Assembly (NCBI RefSeq): GCF_002952055.1
Contig: NZ_CP021255.1
Span: 1,490,851 to 1,554,850 of the forward strand
Reading direction: 5' to 3'
Length of the DNA: 64,000 bases
Source: Desulfobulbus oralis
GTDB lineage: Bacteria; Desulfobacterota; Desulfobulbia; Desulfobulbales; Desulfobulbaceae
In this document: in pieces, positions 8,493 through 17,062 of the stretch
How positions within the stretch are numbered: position 1 is the first letter of the stretch
How the letters are laid out: each line of letters starts with the position of its first letter
Program-made: the position numbers and the translations under genes
Notes under the pieces: generated by a model
Seen by the model: the letters and a program-made list of their open reading frames with translations, nothing else
The model's database searches: none
Told to the model about the DNA's origin: nothing

Positions 8493-9605
8493 ATGCAACG
8501 GGCCACCATCGAAAATATGCTGAACTCGGTCGATATCCGGATAAACGGCACCAGAGCCTGGGATATGCAGGTTCACAGGGAGCAGCTTTTCCAGCGGATC
8601 GCCCGCCGGGGCAGTCTGGGGCTGGGCGAAGCGTATATGGACGGCTGGTGGGACTGCGAAGCCCTGGATGAAGCTATCTGCCGCATTCTGCGCGGCCGTC
8701 TCGACAGGCGCTTCCGCCTGACCCTGCCGGACATGCTGGCGGCCGTGGCATTTGCGGTGCGCAACCTGCAAAGCGTGGCCCGTTCGACCCTGGTGGCTGA
8801 AAGGCACTACGACTTCAGCAACGAGATGTTTGCAGCCATGCTCGGGCCGACCATGCAGTACAGTTGCGGCTACTGGGAAGGCGCGCGCAACCTGGACGAG
8901 GCCCAGGAGGCCAAGATGGACCTCATCTGCCGGAAGCTGCATCTTGAAGAGGGGATGCGCGTTTTGGACATCGGCTGCGGCTGGGGCGGGCTGGGCCGGT
9001 ACATGGCCGAACGTTACAAGGTGCGGTTCTCTGGCGTGACCGTGTCGAAAGAACAGCTTCGCTACGCCGAAGAGCACAGCCGCGGGCTGAACCTGCGCTG
9101 GCGCCTGGAAGACTACCGCAGCCTGCGGGAAAAGTATGATCGCATCGTTTCCGTGGGCATGTTTGAGCATGTGGGCCACAAAAACTATGCTACCTTCATG
9201 CGGACCGTGCGCGGGCTGCTGGAAGCAGACGGCCTGTTTCTGCTGCATACCATCGGCACCAATCAGGAAAGCCGCTCCGGCGATCCATGGATCGAGAAGT
9301 ACATCTTTCCCAACGGCATGCTGCCCAGCATCGCCGATATCGGCAGGGCCATTGCCCGACGTTTCGTCATGGAGGACTGGCACAACTTCGGCGCGTACTA
9401 TGACCGAACGCTCATGGCCTGGGCCAGGAACTTTCGGCGCGGCCGCGAAGAGGGCCGCTTCCGCTGTGAGGAACGGATAGCCCGCATGTTCCGCTACTAT
9501 CTTTTGAGCTGCGCCGGCCTCTTCCGGGCACGCAGCACCCAGCTCTGGCAACTTGTCCTCAGCCCCAAAGGCCTCATGGGCGGCTATTGTCGTCCAGTCC
9601 GCTGA
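8493..9605 (+). CDS. cfa: Cyclopropane-fatty-acyl-phospholipid synthase
   Basis: 370 aa (E. coli Cfa is 382). An N-terminal lipid-binding domain contains GLGEAYMDGWW. The SAM-dependent methyltransferase domain has VLDIGCGWGG at 157-166, the family signature MQYSCGYWEG at 121-130, and GMFEHVGHKNY. It transfers a methylene group from SAM to double bonds of membrane phospholipid acyl chains, usually on entry to stationary phase or under acid stress. ATG 8493 follows GGGAGGAATCGCC. It appears monocistronic, ending at a bidirectional terminator. Confidence 0.96.
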   Translation: MQRATIENMLNSVDIRINGTRAWDMQVHREQLFQRIARRGSLGLGEAYMDGWWDCEALDEAICRILRGRLDRRFRLTLPDMLAAVAFAVRNLQSVARSTLVAERHYDFSNEMFAAMLGPTMQYSCGYWEGARNLDEAQEAKMDLICRKLHLEEGMRVLDIGCGWGGLGRYMAERYKVRFSGVTVSKEQLRYAEEHSRGLNLRWRLEDYRSLREKYDRIVSVGMFEHVGHKNYATFMRTVRGLLEADGLFLLHTIGTNQESRSGDPWIEKYIFPNGMLPSIADIGRAIARRFVMEDWHNFGAYYDRTLMAWARNFRRGREEGRFRCEERIARMFRYYLLSCAGLFRARSTQLWQLVLSPKGLMGGYCRPVR

Positions 9606-9652
9606 ATCTCCTGCCCCATACTCTGCCCGCTCCATGCATTGGCAAAAAAGAA

Positions 9653-9688
9653 AAATGCCTTGTAATTATTTAAAATTACAAGGCATTT
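9653..9688. terminator. Bidirectional terminator between cfa and tRNA-Ser
   Basis: Perfect 15-bp inverted repeat AAATGCCTTGTAATT (9653-9667) / AATTACAAGGCATTT (9674-9688) with loop ATTTAA. The A-rich left flank gives a T-tract on the minus strand, so it can end tRNA-Ser as well as cfa. Confidence 0.8.
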
Positions 9689-9695
9689 CCATGAA

Positions 9696-9781
9696 TGGCG
9701 GAGAAGGTGAGATTCGAACTCACGGTACTTGCGTACACACGCGTTCCAGGCGTGCACCTTAAACCACTCGGTCACCTCTCC
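9696..9781 (-). tRNA. tRNA-Ser (anticodon GGA)
   Basis: 86 nt with a long class II variable arm and encoded CCA (9696-9698). The acceptor is GGAGAGG/CTTCTCC with discriminator G. The anticodon stem CACGC/GCGTG encloses loop CTGGAAC, anticodon GGA. The T loop is TTCGAAT. Confidence 0.95.
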
Positions 9782-9863
9782 GTTTGATTGCTTCAGCTTG
9801 GCCTTTTAAATGAATACCCCCTCTTTGACAAGGGAAAAATGTCGCCGCCGCCTCAAATCCCCA

Positions 9864-10313
9864 TTAACTCCCGATCGCAAGCAGCTTCACCGTGTAGGTA
9901 ATGGTCTTTCCGGCAAGCGGATGGTTGTAGTCCACGGTAACGCTTTGATGATCGGCAGCCAGAACGGTGGCCGGCACCTGCTGCTTCCGGCCGTTCCGCT
10001 CTACGGACAGGGCCAGCACCATGCCCGGTTGCGGGTCGATGCGATCGCCAAAGACCGCGCGCGGAACATCCTGTTTCAGCTTCGGATCATAGCGCCCAAA
10101 GGCATCCTCGGGCTGTATATTGAAGGTGCGGCTCTCGCCCACTTGCATGCCCATCATAGCGGCTTCCACCGCCATCAACACCCGACCGGAACCCAGGCTC
10201 AGGGTCACCGGTGCGCTTTCCGGCACCTGCTCGATCACCTCGCCGCCCGGCACGCTGGCCGTATAACTCATGGAAACCGTATCAAAAAACCGTGCCTGCC
10301 GTTGCTCTGCCAT
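9864..10313 (-). CDS. SlyD-like FKBP-type peptidyl-prolyl isomerase
   Basis: 149 aa. The FKBP half-domain surrounds an insert-in-flap region: MSYTASVPGGEVIE, then GSGRVLMAVEAAMMGMQVGE, FNIQPEDAFGRYDP and VTVDYNHPLAGKT. The last motif is typical of SlyD-type enzymes, which combine prolyl isomerase and chaperone activity in the cytoplasm. There is no His/Cys-rich metal-binding tail, so a nickel-insertion role like E. coli SlyD is not supported. It sits alone between tRNA-Ser and speA. Confidence 0.92.
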   Translation of the reverse strand: MAEQRQARFFDTVSMSYTASVPGGEVIEQVPESAPVTLSLGSGRVLMAVEAAMMGMQVGESRTFNIQPEDAFGRYDPKLKQDVPRAVFGDRIDPQPGMVLALSVERNGRKQQVPATVLAADHQSVTVDYNHPLAGKTITYTVKLLAIGS

Positions 10314-10607
10314 GGGGGTCTCACCCTTGAAGAATCTTGAGTATCATGTTGCCTGCGTTCAGGTCACTTTTCCCTGCCATTGGGGCAGATTTATGAGAAA
10401 TGCTCCCGAAGCCATGCCCACAAAACAAGCGCCGCCGCGTCGGCGCAGTCAACAGTCATGCCAAACAGGGCAGCCGATCATGGACGACCACATTCTTGAC
10501 CAAGATGACGCGACAGAGCATGCCATCCCGGAGGAAGATGAAAGGCGTCAGGAGCCAAAGGGTGGCTGCCCTGGGGCCGGCTGTTGGGCCAAGCCCCCCT
10601 TCTTTGC
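10314..10607. other. Intergenic region between slyD-like gene and speA, with a doubtful small ORF
   Basis: A plus-strand ORF (ATG 10480, stop 10629) would encode about 49 aa including GGCPGAGCWAKPPF and overlaps the speA 3' end by 22 nt. It has no clear ribosome binding site. Facing GC-rich repeats near 10560-10600 could form the speA terminator on the minus strand. Nothing here is secure. Confidence 0.3.
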
Positions 10608-12509
10608 TTATCGTTCGAAGTATGTGTAGCCGCGCAGGCCAGCCTCATAGGCTGCCACAATTTTCCGGCGTTCCTGCGGCGCGATGCGACCTTCCCGCAC
10701 CGCCCGTTCCGCGCTCTGGCGGAAGCTGTTGAAGAGTCTCTTGGGATCGTACTGGACGTAGGCCAGCACGTCCGAGACCGTGTCGCCCTCCTGCTCACTC
10801 ACAAACTCATACGCGCCCTTGTCCAGAATGCGGATGCTGACCACGTTGGTATCGCCAAGCAAATTGTGCAAATCGCCCAGTGTTTCCTGATATGCGCCGA
10901 CCAAAAACACGCCAATGAGGTACTCCTCATAGGGCTTCACCTCATGCAGGGGCAAAACCCGCCTCGTACCCCGCTTATCGATGAACTGGTCGATCTGGCC
11001 GTCACAGTCGCAGGTGATATCGGCCAGAATCCCCCGGCGTTTCGGTTCCTCGTTCAGCCGGTGAATGGGCATGACCGGGAAAAGCTGGTCAATGGCCCAG
11101 GCGTCCGGCAGAGACTGGAATACGCTGAAGTTGCAGTAATAAATATCGGCCAGTACACGCTCCAGCTCCCCCGACTCCGGTCCGGGATGCTTCAATTCCA
11201 GGGAGAGGTTCTGAATTTCGTTCAGCGTGGTCCAGAAGATCTGTTCACAGAGTGAGCGCTGCCGGAGCGTTACCTTGCCGTTATCAAAAAGCCGCCGCGT
11301 TTCGTCCCGGTAGAAGATAACGTCGTTGAGTACCTCCTGCATGTTGCGGATATTCAGTCCTTTCAGCGCCTGAAACATGTACTCCAGAGACGAGGGACTG
11401 CCTTCCGGCAGAGTGGCCGGCAGGGTTGCCGCCTGGAAGCGGGTAACGTCCAGCACGTTGAAGAGCAGAACCGATGAATAGGCCACCAGCGCCCGGCCGG
11501 ATTCCGTGATGATGGTGGGGTGTGGAATGCCCTCTTCGTCCAGCGAGGTCATGACCGCCTCGAAGATGTCGGTACAGTATTCTTTGAGCGTATAGTTGCG
11601 GCTGGAAAGAAAGTTGGACTGGGTGCCATCGTAATCCACAGCCAGGCCGCCGCCCAGATCCAGATACTCCACCGCCGCCCCCTCGCGTGCCAGGCCCGCA
11701 TACACCCGGCAGGCTTCGTTCACTGCGGTGCGGATTTCGCGGATATTCGAGATCTGCGAGCCCAGATGGTAGTGCACCATCTTCAGGCAGTCCAGCATGC
11801 CCGCCCCCTTCAGCAGATCCACCGCGTCAATGATCTGAGTCGTGTTCAGGCCAAAAAAGGAGCGTTCCCCACCCGAATCCGCCCAGTGCCCCCCTGCCTG
11901 GGTGGAGAGTTTGATGCGGATGCCCAGCACCGGCTTGGCGTCAAGCTGTTTGGAGCGCTCCAGAATCAGCGGCAGTTCATCCGGCAGCTCAACCACCAGA
12001 ATGCAGGTGAAGCCCAGTTTGGTGGCATATAAGCCAAGGTCGATAAATTCTTCATCCTTGTAGCCGTTGCAGATGAGCACCGCATTCCGGTCACGCATGC
12101 TGCCCATAGCCGCGATGAGCTCGGCCTTGGAACCGGCCTCCAGGCCGTGATGATAGCGCGCACCAAATTCCGCAATCTTTTCCACCACCTGCTGCTGCTG
12201 GTTCACCTTGATGGGGTAGGCGCCCATGAAACGGCCCTTGTAGCCCAGCTCTTCCATGGCAGTACGACAGGTTTCGTTCAGGCTTTCGATCTGGGCATCC
12301 AGAATATTGTCGATGCGCAGCAGTACGGGCATGTCGAAGCCCCGGGCCCGGATTCCCTCGGCCACCTCGGCGATGCTCACCGCACGATCCGTTGCGCCAG
12401 GCCGGGGCAGCACCGTGGCATCGCCATTTTCGGCCACCTGAAAATAACCGCCGCTCCACTGGTTCACCCCGTAAAGATCGGCTGATTTGCTGGCACGCCA
12501 ACGTTCCAT
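10608..12509 (-). CDS. speA: Biosynthetic arginine decarboxylase
   Basis: 633 aa, the usual SpeA length. It is a fold III PLP decarboxylase converting arginine to agmatine, the first step to putrescine. The PLP lysine is K101 in GAYPIKVNQ, followed by HHGLEAGSKAEL, and ANDSGGERSFFGL-like substrate-binding and HYHLGSQISN segments occur mid-protein. The C-terminus contains ITCDCDGQIDQF and GAYQETLGDLHNLLGD. The frame is open to 12641, but ATG 12507-12509 gives the family-like start MERWRASKSADLYG. The upstream region is GC-rich with hairpins. Apparently monocistronic. Confidence 0.95.
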   Translation of the reverse strand: MERWRASKSADLYGVNQWSGGYFQVAENGDATVLPRPGATDRAVSIAEVAEGIRARGFDMPVLLRIDNILDAQIESLNETCRTAMEELGYKGRFMGAYPIKVNQQQQVVEKIAEFGARYHHGLEAGSKAELIAAMGSMRDRNAVLICNGYKDEEFIDLGLYATKLGFTCILVVELPDELPLILERSKQLDAKPVLGIRIKLSTQAGGHWADSGGERSFFGLNTTQIIDAVDLLKGAGMLDCLKMVHYHLGSQISNIREIRTAVNEACRVYAGLAREGAAVEYLDLGGGLAVDYDGTQSNFLSSRNYTLKEYCTDIFEAVMTSLDEEGIPHPTIITESGRALVAYSSVLLFNVLDVTRFQAATLPATLPEGSPSSLEYMFQALKGLNIRNMQEVLNDVIFYRDETRRLFDNGKVTLRQRSLCEQIFWTTLNEIQNLSLELKHPGPESGELERVLADIYYCNFSVFQSLPDAWAIDQLFPVMPIHRLNEEPKRRGILADITCDCDGQIDQFIDKRGTRRVLPLHEVKPYEEYLIGVFLVGAYQETLGDLHNLLGDTNVVSIRILDKGAYEFVSEQEGDTVSDVLAYVQYDPKRLFNSFRQSAERAVREGRIAPQERRKIVAAYEAGLRGYTYFER

Positions 12510-12929
12510 GGTATAATTCAAGGCGGGAACCCCCTTGTCTCCAAAAGAAAAGGCCCGGCTGCTACAGGCTGCCGGGTTGCAGGCCGATTTTATACCGGGA
12601 CAAGGGCCTGACGTCAAGGGCCAGGAAAGTGCCAGCGCCAAAGGTGCGGTGGGATCGGCTTCTGGGGGAAAAGGTCCGCCACAGGGGGCCTCGGCGGCCA
12701 GTCAGGCCGAGGACATGCCATTGTAAAAAGGCCGCGGCGTACCCCGCCAGGAGCCTGAAGTGCGGTACGCCTTTATGCAAAAGCATGCAGACAAATTCAG
12801 TGGATCACGACCATGAGTCCTGTGCCGGGCTTCTTCCGCGGTGGGTGCTAATGTCTTCGGCGGCGAGGGGTCAGCAACAACAGCGCATGGCTCCTGACCG
12901 TTGTCGTCGTATCAGCTATTTTATACAAA
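12510..12929. other. Intergenic region upstream of speA with GC-rich hairpins
   Basis: 420 nt with no supported gene. It contains CCCGGC...GCCGGG near 12555-12580 and a strong GGCGTACC/GGTACGCC hairpin followed by TTT near 12735-12775. These may be speA leader structures or the terminator of a lost gene. Composition changes sharply to AT-rich at about 12910, marking the edge of foreign DNA. Confidence 0.45.
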
Positions 12930-13403
12930 CTATTCACCGAGCTGTAACTGCGGAAATGCTTCATATATAATATTTTTTGCAATTAAAGATCCATAAAATT
13001 CTAATTGATCATCTACTGGATCAATATAGCAATAAACTTCATTTGTCAATGCATTTTCAATAGAATCTAGAGTAATATGCTTGTATTTATAAAGGTTGAT
13101 AATTTTTTCCTTAATATTTTCCTTACATATCATCATATGAAAAACTGGCTTATGCCACATTTTCATCTTTAACAAAAGATTAACTCCTTCATTAATATCA
13201 AGAATATTATCTATTATATAGATATTTCCCGATTTAAATTTAAATTTCATGCATAAATTTTTTCTAAATAAATCAATAAAAGAAATACGTGATTTTACAA
13301 TCACCATAACAAACTTATTTCTTATCACAATTTCAAATAATCTTTCAGTAATTATTCTTTTATCTAAATAAGTACAATTTAATACTGCGAACGGTATATT
13401 CAT
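12930..13403 (-). CDS. AT-rich orphan protein of unknown function
   Basis: 157 aa encoded in strikingly AT-rich DNA, unlike all neighbours, so probably acquired horizontally. The protein is rich in Ile, Lys, Asn and Phe. It begins MNIPFAVLNCTYLDKRI and ends in acidic segments CYIDPVDDQLEF and EAFPQLQLGE. No signal peptide, membrane segment or catalytic motif is obvious. Size, acidic tail and orphan state next to an insertion sequence resemble polymorphic-toxin immunity proteins, but that is only a guess. A homopolymer G run follows at 13460-13466. Confidence 0.6.
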   Translation of the reverse strand: MNIPFAVLNCTYLDKRIITERLFEIVIRNKFVMVIVKSRISFIDLFRKNLCMKFKFKSGNIYIIDNILDINEGVNLLLKMKMWHKPVFHMMICKENIKEKIINLYKYKHITLDSIENALTNEVYCYIDPVDDQLEFYGSLIAKNIIYEAFPQLQLGE

Positions 13404-13468
13404 AATAATATACAGTGGTCTACGGTAATATAGGCATACTACTTAGTCAAATCTTTATGGGGGGGGTA

Positions 13469-14578
13469 GATTCTCATTCCAAATGCACCACCTGGTAGGG
13501 GCATGAAAAGTTAAAAGGACAAGGCGGGATTCTGGTAGAGTTGGCAGCACCAACAACCACTCGGCCAGAAGGAGCCCGCCATGTCCCATAGCCATCTTAC
13601 TCTGGAAGAACGCATCAGGATCGAACTCTTTGTGTCCATGGGCCTGAGCTGCCGGGAAATGGCCAGACGCCTGGGCAGGAGTCACAGCACGCTTTCCCGG
13701 GAACTGCGCCGCAACGTGGGCTCTGCAAAACGAGGCTATCGTGCGCAGAGCGCAGAGCGCGCGTGCCCGGAAACGACGAAAGAGAGCAAGGCATTACCGC
13801 TGTATGAATCGGCCCGAACGGCTTGCCTGGGTCGATGAAAAGTTGCGCGCAAACTGGTCTCCCGAACAGATCGCAGGGCGCATCCGTCTGGAGTATCCAG
13901 AGGATCAAAGCATGCGTATCAGTATAGAGACTGTTTACCGCTGGGTCTATGCAGCGGCACAATTCGGCGATACCAGCTACCGCCATCTGCGCCGCGCCCA
14001 CAAAGGCCGGAGGCGGCAAGCCGGGTATGGCCAAGGCCGGCGCCTGTTTCCCGGGCGTATCGATATCAGCTGCCGCCCGGGGATTGTGGAACTCGGAACC
14101 CGCTTTGGGGACTGGGAAGCCGACCTCGTCTGTGCCTCCAGAGGAAAAGCGGCGCTGCTCGGCTGTACCGAACGCAGGAGCCGCTTTCTCCTGCTGGCCA
14201 GGGTACAAGACAGGACAGCCGCGTCCTTCAATGCGGCGCTCATTCTCTGCCTGCGTGCTGTGCCGTCAAAGCTGAGGCAGACCTTGACGCTTGATAATGG
14301 TTCGGAAATGGCAGGCTTCAGGGCGCTGGAGGCAGCCACTGGCCTGCGCACGTATTTTTGTAAACCACATGCCCCGTGGCAACGTGGGACGAACGAAAAC
14401 GCGGGTGGGCTTTTGCAGCAGTATTTTCCCAGGGGCATCAGCTTTCACAAGATCACGGAAGCAATGGTCGTTAAGGCGGCAGAACAACTGAACAACCGGC
14501 CGCGCAAATGTTTACACTACCAGACTCCCGCCGAGGTTTTTAACCAGGCCCTCACCGGTGCATTTGCAATTTGAATTC
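13469..14578 (+). mobile_element. IS30-family insertion sequence
   Basis: About 1.11 kb. The left end GATTCTCATTCCAAATGCACC and the right end, read inverted, GAATTCAAATTGCAAATGCACC form imperfect terminal inverted repeats sharing CAAATGCACC. The interior encodes an IS30-type transposase. No clear target duplication was seen. The right end abuts the tail of a small membrane-protein locus. Confidence 0.85.
13581..14574 (+). pseudogene. IS30-family transposase, frameshifted
   Basis: The N-terminal part (13581-13838 frame) has the helix-turn-helix LTLEERIRIELFVSMGLSC and LGRSHSTLSRELRRN. The rest lies in the +1 frame (to 14574) with the DDE segments GTRFGDWEADLV, LTLDNGSEM and GTNENAGG. The two frames join within the GC-repeat GCGCAGAGCGCAGAGCGCGCG near 13742-13765. 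A one-base indel in that repeat is the simplest explanation. IS30 transposases are normally one ORF, so programmed frameshifting is less likely. ATG 13581 follows AAGGAGCCCGCC. Confidence 0.85.
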
Positions 14579-14597
14579 ACCGGGTAAAGGATTTGCG

Positions 14598-14634
14598 CAG
14601 GTGCCTGTGTTTGTTGATTCGGCACGGGCACCTG
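14598..14634. repeat. Inverted repeat beside the IS30 right end
   Basis: CAGGTGCCTGTG (14598-14609) pairs with CACGGGCACCTG (14623-14634) with one wobble. It may be a terminator remnant of the minus-strand small-protein locus, but no T-tract is visible. Confidence 0.5.
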
Positions 14635-14695
14635 TTCGCGGCGGACTATGGCTACAGCTTTTTTCTGGAAGCGATGGACGAGTTGGCTACGTCGT

Positions 14696-14962
14696 TCAGG
14701 CAAACAACAGGTGCAGGATAGCGTTCAGGCAAACAACCAGGCCCAAAACCAACGCGCCAAATCCCAAGGCGGGATGTACGGCACTCAAGAGACCAATAAA
14801 GGTTATGGCAACAGGCAGGGCAAGCAACAAAACAAGCGCCTTTGGGCCGCCAACAAGCAATGCCGTGCCAGCGACAAAGGACAGAATAAGGACTGTTCCA
14901 AGAGGGTTCTCATCGTTGAACTCTTCAAATTTGTCCAGGGCATCCAGGGCTTTCATCAACAT
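14696..14962 (-). CDS. Small membrane protein of unknown function
   Basis: 88 aa. A charged N-terminus (MLMKALDALDKFEEFNDENP) is followed by three or four hydrophobic segments to the C-terminus HLLFA. ATG 14960-14962 has AGGAGG 6 nt upstream, so the start is well supported. A TTG codon overlapping its stop opens a second short frame (14703 to 14512, MPERRSQLVHRFQKK...) that runs into the IS30 end and may be a truncated partner gene. IS1182 starts 38 nt upstream, probably separating it from its promoter. No family recognised. Confidence 0.65.
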   Translation of the reverse strand: MLMKALDALDKFEEFNDENPLGTVLILSFVAGTALLVGGPKALVLLLALPVAITFIGLLSAVHPALGFGALVLGLVVCLNAILHLLFA

Positions 14963-14999
14963 GGCGCACCTCCTGTTGGTGTGTTTTCCAATAGTATAA

Positions 15000-16326
15000 C
15001 AGCCCGTTGAAAAAGTCTTCAGGCAAGGCATAATGCTGCACAGGCGATCAAATTGTGTTGAGGAGGCGTCCATGCGTCCTGGTCGGAGGCAGGCAGAGCA
15101 GAAGAGCATGTGGCTGATCTATGATCAGCTGCCCCAGAGTCAGGGGCATGTCTTTTACGAGCGGCTGCAGAAGCTCCTGCATGAGGAAGCATTTGACGCC
15201 TTCCTCGAAAAGCTCTGTGCGCTCCCTGCTACGCCGAAAAACTTGGCCGCAAATCCATCCCGCCGGGCCGTTATTTCCGCATGCTTTTGATCGGCTATTT
15301 CGAGGGCATCGACTCTGAACGCGGCATCTGCTGGCGCTGTGCCGATTCCCTTTCTCTGCGCGAATTCCTCGGGCTCGGCCCCACCGAATCCGTGCCCGAC
15401 CATTCCTCCCTGTGCCGCATCCGGGGGCGCCTGCCGCTGGAAGTCCATCACGAAATGTTTGTCTTTGTGCTGCGGATTTTGGAGCAGGCCAATCTGCTTG
15501 ACGGGAAATACCTGGGGATCGACGCTTCTGGCATGGAGGCGAACGCGGCCATGAAGAGCATTGTGCGTCGGGATACGGGCGAAACCTGTCAGGAAATGCT
15601 TGAACGCCTGGCCGAAGAGAGCGGCATCAGGACGCCGACCAGGGCGGAGTTGATCGCCTTTGACCGCAAGCGCCAGGGCAGAAAGACCTCCAACAAGGAC
15701 TGGCGATCGAGCACCGATGAGGATGCGCGCATAGGCAAACTCAAGGATGGCCGCACCCACATGGCGTACAGACCTGAGCATGTGGTTGATCTGGAATCCG
15801 GGGCGATAGTTTCTGCGGTGATACACCCTGCGGATCGGGGCGACACCACACAACACTTGCCACCACACTCGGGGATGCCCAGGCCAAGCTGTGCGCGGTC
15901 AGGGACAAGGAAGGAGCGCCTGGCATTGACGAGCCCTTTGCTCTGGTGGCGGACAAGGGCTATCACAGCCGGAACGTGCTGAAGGATTTGCCGGATGCCT
16001 GCACAAGCCGGATCAGCGAGCCGGCGCACAAGGGGCGATTGCGCTGGAAAGGCGACATGGATGCCCGGGATGCGGTGTACGGGAACAGGAAGCGGCTCGG
16101 TTCCAGTACGGGCAAGGCGCTGATGCGGGCGCGGGGCGAGCGGGTGGAGCGCAGCTTTGCCCACTGCCTTGACCGGGGCGGCATGCGGCGGGTGCATCTT
16201 CGCGGGCTAGCCAATGTGGAGAAGCGCTCCATCATCCATGTTGCCGGGTTCAATTTGGGGATCCTGCTACGGGCCCTGTTTGGTTTTGGCAGCCCTTCGA
16301 AAAATCAACCTTTCTTCAACGGGCTG
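15000..16326 (+). mobile_element. IS1182-family element, copy 1 (decayed)
   Basis: Runs from CAGCCCGTTGAAAAAG to TTCAACGGGCTG, the same ends as the intact copy at 20197-21694. It lacks roughly 170 bp near its right end relative to that copy and carries frameshifts. The flanks are TATAA and TTATG, with no clean direct repeat. Confidence 0.88.
15072..16326 (+). pseudogene. IS1182-family transposase, broken by frameshifts
   Basis: Begins MRPGRRQAEQKSMWLIYDQL after GAGGAGGCGTCC. Compared with the intact copy it shifts frame near 15230 and again near 15850. The three pieces end at 15290, 15982 and beyond the element edge. They cover the N-terminal DUF772-like region, the central DDE segments (LGIDASGMEANAA, ADKGYHS) and the C-terminal RSFAHCLDRGGMRRVHLRG. 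Not expected to make active transposase. Confidence 0.88.
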
Positions 16327-16372
16327 TTATGCACGGTGCTGTATTGCCACTCCTGACCAACGCTGGAAGATT

Positions 16373-17062
16373 TCATCCTTGAGTCTTCAGTTTCAACCGA
16401 TTTGGCCTGATGGGGGAGCGTGACCAGTGCTGCTCCACAGTTTGGATAAATGCCGGACGAACCAATTTGGCCCGTTGCGCCAGCCAGTCGTCTTGGTCAA
16501 ATCGGAGATAGATGCCTTCCGCAGGCTGATTGCTGAGTTTTGATGTCGATAGGAATTTTTGAACTTCCGGGTATGCAAAGTGCCCACGTGCAAGGACAGG
16601 AACTTGAGCAACACACATTTTCCTAAAGAGAGCATCACGACGCTTTGAAGATAGAAACCGGCCGAATCTTTTATCATAAACATCAAAACCGAGGAACCAG
16701 TCCGGCAAACGGTCATAAAAAACCGAGTGTTGGGCATAGCACCATTCCCCGAAGAGTACGAAATGGTCGGAAAGATGCTGAAACAGCGTATCGATCCGTG
16801 GTGCCAACCAGGCGCCAAGCTTTTTCCACTGACCTGATCCAGGCAGGTTCAGGTATGCGCCCCTGTTCTGTGCTTGAATATTTCCTTCCGAATCAAAAGA
16901 GATTCCCAAATTCGCGCCATCTACCTTTTCTTCTACAGTCACCTCATGCGTCAGGAATGCATCACGCTCCGAATCCGACAGCACCTTGTCACCCCGGATG
17001 TCAACACCAGGCATGGTTGCCAGATGTGGTGTTGAGGGAAATTTAAAAAAATCGTCTTTCAC
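16373..17062 (-). CDS. RNA ligase-family nucleotidyltransferase
   Basis: 229 aa. It carries the ordered motifs of covalent nucleotidyltransferases: motif I EEKVDGANLG with adenylation lysine K46, motif Ia NRG (66-68), motif III LFGEW (103-107), motif IV AEGIYLR with E182, and motif V RAKLVRP with K199. This matches the RNA_ligase (Rnl2-like) family, which seals 3'-OH/5'-phosphate RNA ends using ATP. All catalytic motifs look intact. The ATG at 17060-17062 overlaps the PIN-gene stop as ATGA, implying coupled translation. It could repair RNA cut by its neighbour. A DNA substrate cannot be excluded. Confidence 0.83.
   Translation of the reverse strand: MKDDFFKFPSTPHLATMPGVDIRGDKVLSDSERDAFLTHEVTVEEKVDGANLGISFDSEGNIQAQNRGAYLNLPGSGQWKKLGAWLAPRIDTLFQHLSDHFVLFGEWCYAQHSVFYDRLPDWFLGFDVYDKRFGRFLSSKRRDALFRKMCVAQVPVLARGHFAYPEVQKFLSTSKLSNQPAEGIYLRFDQDDWLAQRAKLVRPAFIQTVEQHWSRSPIRPNRLKLKTQG

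Noticed and set aside
10480-10629. Small Cys-containing ORF overlapping the speA 3' end
   Set aside because: No convincing ribosome binding site and it overlaps the converging speA gene. Kept only as a note in the intergenic entry.
13460-13466. Homopolymer G run as a phase-variation tract
   Set aside because: It lies between genes next to the IS30 end, not within a start region, promoter or coding frame, so a switching role has no support.
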